Origin: Sinonovacula constricta
Lineage: Eukaryota > Mollusca > Bivalvia > Cardiida > Solecurtidae
Assembly: GCA_007844125.1 (NCBI GenBank)
Contig: CM017563.1
Span: forward strand, 16,848,960-16,912,959
Direction of reading: 5' to 3'
DNA: 64,000 nucleotides
Below are positions 60,220-64,000 of this stretch, one piece after another. The position numbers were made by a program, and so were the translations under genes. The stretch's first letter is position 1. Every line of letters starts with the position of its first letter. Below the pieces are notes generated by a model. That model did no database searches. It was not told where the DNA came from and worked only from the letters and a program-made list of their open reading frames with translations.

Positions 60220-60373
60220 CTACTGGAGTTTCGTCTAAGGTACTGGCAGGTGGAACGATCGCCTTTAGCATCATGTACAGTCTTTTTAACGTCCGATTTC
60301 CTGGCATTGCCTATTCACTTACTATATCTTTCACAAAGAGTGGGCAGAGAACTCTGCTTCCAACTTCAACGAG
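60220..60373 (+). other. Weak orphan internal-exon candidate
   Basis: Between acceptor gatttcag and donor gtagat, 154 nt are open in one frame (contains SSKVLAGGTIAFSIMYSLF), with GC near 47 percent against roughly 30 percent nearby. The two other open frames across it reduce confidence. Not recognised. Confidence 0.15.
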
Positions 60374-60899
60374 GTAGATGTATGTTTATACCCCGCAGCA
60401 CAGCTTAACAAGACCCATGTTGTGTGCCTTTTTCCATTTCTTTTGCTGTAAAATATCAAATCTGGAAGGAAAAGTAAACGTTTTACAATATCATGTTTGC
60501 TTGTTTCATATACATGACATAGTCTGTTAATATAATGAATAGTATATGTTGTCAAAAAGATGTGTATGAATAGCATTCCTTTTTTGTACCAAGACCCTTT
60601 AATAAGAAAATACTTATTGTGTATTTTTAGTGTTATTCCACATCACGATTTTTGCCATGTTTCTGTTATCTCTGAAAGCTTATCTAAATATCGTTTTACC
60701 CATCCAGTTTTGGTTAAAATGAAATTAGTTCAAAATCGGTAAGCAGTATCACTTCTTTTCATAACGTTTATAAATTATATTTTTTCTACGATTTTTTGCT
60801 TTTCCATCCCTTAAGAATTTAAAGTTTGCTTTATTTTTATATTGTTGCCTTTGAGAAGTTGGTTAAACTGAAAATGAAGTAATAATATGTAGTTATAGT

Positions 60900-62125
60900 A
60901 AGGAATAAGATATAATGAGAGTGAAATTTTCCTTTATTTCCCTTGTTTAAATGTCATAAAAAATTCGTCCATTACCTTAATAAAGTTTTCAGCATTTGCT
61001 ATTTCTCTGTCTCCATTTGCTTATATAAACTTTAAGACAATATCATTATTTTAAAGTTTCAATAGTGCGTTTAAATGTTTCCAACGTTTTTTTTATAGAC
61101 GTTCATAAATACGTTTTATCATCGAAAAAAAGGTTTTTCTCCATATTGTTTGTCTTTATGCCTTGTACACTGTAATATAATTATTTATTATTAATGTAGT
61201 GCACAATATCAATGCACAAAATTAATTGAAATGCGAAGATAGGGTACCTTTGTCTAAAGTATTTTCTATATTTTGAAGGAATCCGATAAATGACCATTAT
61301 TATTGATAACATGTTTTGTATTTTGTAGAATGTGGATACCAATAGATTAAGTTATTTTCCAAAGTTTTATATCAGTATATATTTTATTTTGAAATACGTG
61401 TTTAAACTATGAACTCCTTGTTCAAATTCAATACAAATATTACCCAGGTCTATCCGATATTCTTCACACACTATTGCTTCTAAAATGGTTCTTGCATTAT
61501 CACTAACATAACATTTATTTCATAAATCCTGGATATTTTATTGATACCTTATGGTAATATTTTCTGTTCGATTTTTATAATCGATGATAGTGCAATGGTT
61601 TCATATCTTTGATTGTTAGTTTCATTTTTTATAAAGTATGAACGAATCCTCAAAAATCAATCTATTCGTTCCTTCTAGCTCATTAATTGATTTATCCAGA
61701 ATTTAATTTTTGAATTGTCGTTTGTTCTCTTTACATAATTTTGTATGAAACTTCAGTCCTTCATGAAATGCATTTTTTCCTGTAACAACTTTGATTTTAA
61801 TCTTATGTAAACCTTGTTCTGGCTTTCTGTTTTCTACCTAAGCAACACATTTTGTGTTTTCCCCGAAGTTTTCAATTTGCGTTGCATTAGTTCTAATGAT
61901 ATTGCCATTCAGTATAATTATAGTATGTTCAGCCTTATATCCAGGCTTATTAGAACTGGCTTTTATAAAATTGTGTAGCTCATCTGAATTTGAAAGGTAA
62001 GATATCTTTGATTGTACAAAAGATTTTTATTATTTTTTTATGCAAAGAATTAACCACGTTTTGGATCATCAATATATCTTTAAGATCGAATGAGTTTAGT
62101 TTCTTTGAATGTCACGAGTCTCCAT
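60900..62125 (-). pseudogene. Decayed AT-rich coding relic of unknown identity
   Basis: On the minus strand one frame from a possible start at 62125 down to about 61375 shows open runs of about 55, 41, 31 and 42 codons broken by isolated stops (pieces include NNKPGYKAEHTIII-like and DNARTILEAIVCEEYR). A second run of about 50 open codons at 61170-61350 in another frame and a piece with GDREIANAENFIKVMDEFF near 60930-61015 follow. In DNA this AT-rich, random open runs would average near 13 codons. The products are rich in Lys, Asn and Ile. I do not recognise a family; an old integrated viral or transposon gene is possible but unproven. Confidence 0.35.
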
Positions 62126-63110
62126 TTTTATTTTTTTAATCCAAATGCGGTTCAAAACTGTGTTAAATGAAAATGCTATCTATATGGTTAAATATTTCTC
62201 ACCTTTGAAAAAAGAAGAATTATCATTATATGGCCCACACAGTTTACTTGGAGTTAGTTTCATTTTATTTATACTATCATGAATACTTAACAATCCTCCT
62301 TTTGCTATTTTATTTATTTTACTTTACATGTAGAATTTAAAAAATGTTATACCTTCCTTTAGTCGGCTAGTACTACTAAAAAACATTTATCTTATATTCT
62401 TCGCCCCATCTTTTGTGTATAAAAACTTAACAAGGAAAAAAGAAAACCTTCAGCTTTTAAAGATGATAATGTCGTTTCTATCTTAAGAAATTTATTTAAT
62501 AATTTTATTTTAATAATCTCTCAGTCATGTTTAAATAATCTGTTGAAATGTATTTCTTACTATGGGTATACATGATTTACAGTGTATTTCTTAACATAAT
62601 TTACCCATTTTCTAACTGTTTTTATCTTGTATGATGGTTTTTTACTATATATCCAATATACATATAAAATGTGCTTATGGACATTGTAAAAATGAAAATA
62701 CTATGAGAAAAGAATGTAACTACACAAATAAACATATTGGTGACACATTTCTGCTGTACATTCACATTTTGTTTACAGTATTCAGTATGTGTTTTGTTTT
62801 AAATTAGTGAGAGATACACGAGTAACGGTTACAGTTCTGCTTAACAGTCGCAATGAGCACAAATAGATCTGTCATTCACTTCATTTCTTTGAGTTAGCAA
62901 AACGCCATAGGCCGATATGATAAAAAGACTGGAGATGAGAAAACGGATATTACCATTAAACTTGTCAGATACAAAGCATGTTCAAAGATCGTTCTAATGA
63001 AATTCAGCCATGTATCGCACTCTCTGACAGAGGTACCAGTGTTTTGAAAGACAAGTTACATCTGTCGTTGTAATTGGTACTTTCATTGGGAGTAAAATCT
63101 TTTAAAACAA
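62126..63110. other. AT-rich stretch, nothing recognised
   Basis: May contain upstream parts of the relic described at 60900-62125, but no convincing frame is visible. Confidence 0.35.
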
Positions 63111-63270
63111 ACAAACTCTTAACAGGTATAAACATATATACAATTTGTAAAGGAGATAAAACATCGGCAACCTAAAAGTTCCAAATGAGATAGTAGTTTG
63201 AAATGAAACAGGCCAAGAGATGACGGAACATAAGAACAATTTAATGACGCCATACAATAAAATGCAGGAA
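63111..63270 (-). mobile_element. PLE 3' non-coding region, partial
   Basis: GATAAAACATCGGCAACCTA, GTAGTTTGAAATGAAACAGG and CCAAGAGATGA match the PLE-2 region 12670-12755 (GATAAAAGCCTCGGCAAAGT, CAGTTTGAAATAAAACAGC) in the same orientation. Confidence 0.55.
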
Positions 63271-63835
63271 TGGCCAATGTCAGAGTTAAACAAAAGAAAT
63301 TATAAAAATATGTAAGTTCAGATATCTTCATGCATTTTACGCATGTGCTGTTTAAATATGACTATTAAAAGAGATGGCATATCGCATTTGTTTCAAAGGA
63401 CAAAGAAATTTGTTATATTACACCAGACACAAAATCTACAAACACTGCATTTTCTACTAAAAGTGATGTTAGTAAAAAGGTAAAAGAGAAAACAAAAAAC
63501 AAAACAAAACAGAAACAGAACAAAACAAAACGGAATGCACGTGGTACAACATATGAAGCAATGTAACATATGGAGCAACACATATTAAATGTATCACATA
63601 TAGAATAGTTATGTTCATCTGAACACACACGTTATCCATACAAATAAAACTAATACGTTTGTAAACAATCGTACATGCGATAAGCCCACCCAAAAAGTAA
63701 TTAAACATTTTTTGATCAAACAATGGCCTATTATTTTTTATAGTAACCGATTTATTCAAACAGTATGTAAACAGTATAAAACTAAAGAAAACTGCATTTT
63801 TGAGCAGTGATGTTAATTTTTACAATTAGATTATA
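63271..63835. other. AT-rich stretch between PLE pieces
   Basis: Contains an A-rich run of AAAACAAAAC units at 63486-63532. No gene supported. Confidence 0.4.
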
Positions 63836-63838
63836 TAA

Positions 63839-64000
63839 GACAAAGTCCTATGAGCATTGCAACATATACAAATATTGAAAAGACACAGGACCAAGGTATC
63901 CACATGCACGCCAAATGTAAATGTGAGAACAAATCTGTGTTCAGTCATTTAACAATAAGAGCAAACCCGACAGTTATCGCCTTGGAACGGTCAGTCGGCA
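63839..64000 (-). mobile_element. PLE 3' end, second subfamily, running off the window
   Basis: Begins with the 3' terminus (ACAAAGTCCTATGAGCATTG) and reaches ATCGCCTTGGAACGGTCAGT at the right edge. Reverse complement of the 25590-25785 insertion. The remainder lies outside the window. Confidence 0.75.

Overview
The window is AT-rich animal nuclear DNA: spliced genes with short exons, many microsatellites and several Penelope-like retroelement (PLE) fragments. The PLE type and the CAP plus ShKT secreted-protein architecture suggest a lophotrochozoan, most likely a bivalve mollusc. The phylum is inferred and the species is not determined. I see no prokaryotic features, no CRISPR array and no rRNA or convincing tRNA gene.

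Two copies of one locus lie head to tail on the + strand, about 28.9 kb apart from start codon to start codon. Homology runs from about 5.3 to 29.7 kb (copy 1) and from about 31.9 to 57.1 kb (copy 2). Copy 1 (ATG 9988, stop 26789-26791, AATAAA 26869) is an apparently intact 11-exon gene. It encodes a 305-residue secreted CAP-superfamily protein: signal peptide, CAP domain, Cys-rich linker and C-terminal six-cysteine ShKT-like domain. Copy 2 (38866-54209) keeps the TATA box and eight recognisable exons but is a pseudogene. Exons 3, 7 and 11 are gone, the exon 4 and exon 8 donors are damaged, exon 6 carries a 2-nt frameshift and exon 10 has two nonsense codons.

Layout: 0-5 kb, mosaic of inverted and nested PLE fragments; 5-9.9 kb, upstream flank and promoter of copy 1; 9.9-26.9 kb, CAP gene, with a 2.8-kb PLE in intron 1, a 0.5-kb MITE in intron 7 and a PLE 3' fragment in intron 9; 26.9-31.9 kb, spacer with a hAT-like end and two X-box palindromes; 31.9-38.8 kb, upstream flank of copy 2 with a decayed PLE; 38.8-54.2 kb, CAP pseudogene carrying a 3.5-kb Tc1/mariner-type element in intron 1 and a PLE tail in intron 5; 54.2-60.4 kb, repeats, microsatellites and two weak orphan-exon candidates; 60.4-62.2 kb, an AT-rich decayed minus-strand coding relic of unknown identity; 63.1 kb to the end, another PLE running off the window.

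Each copy serves as the empty-site control for insertions in the other, which dates several elements to after the duplication. Only copy 1 is expected to give a functional product. All copy-to-copy comparisons were made by eye, not with an alignment program.
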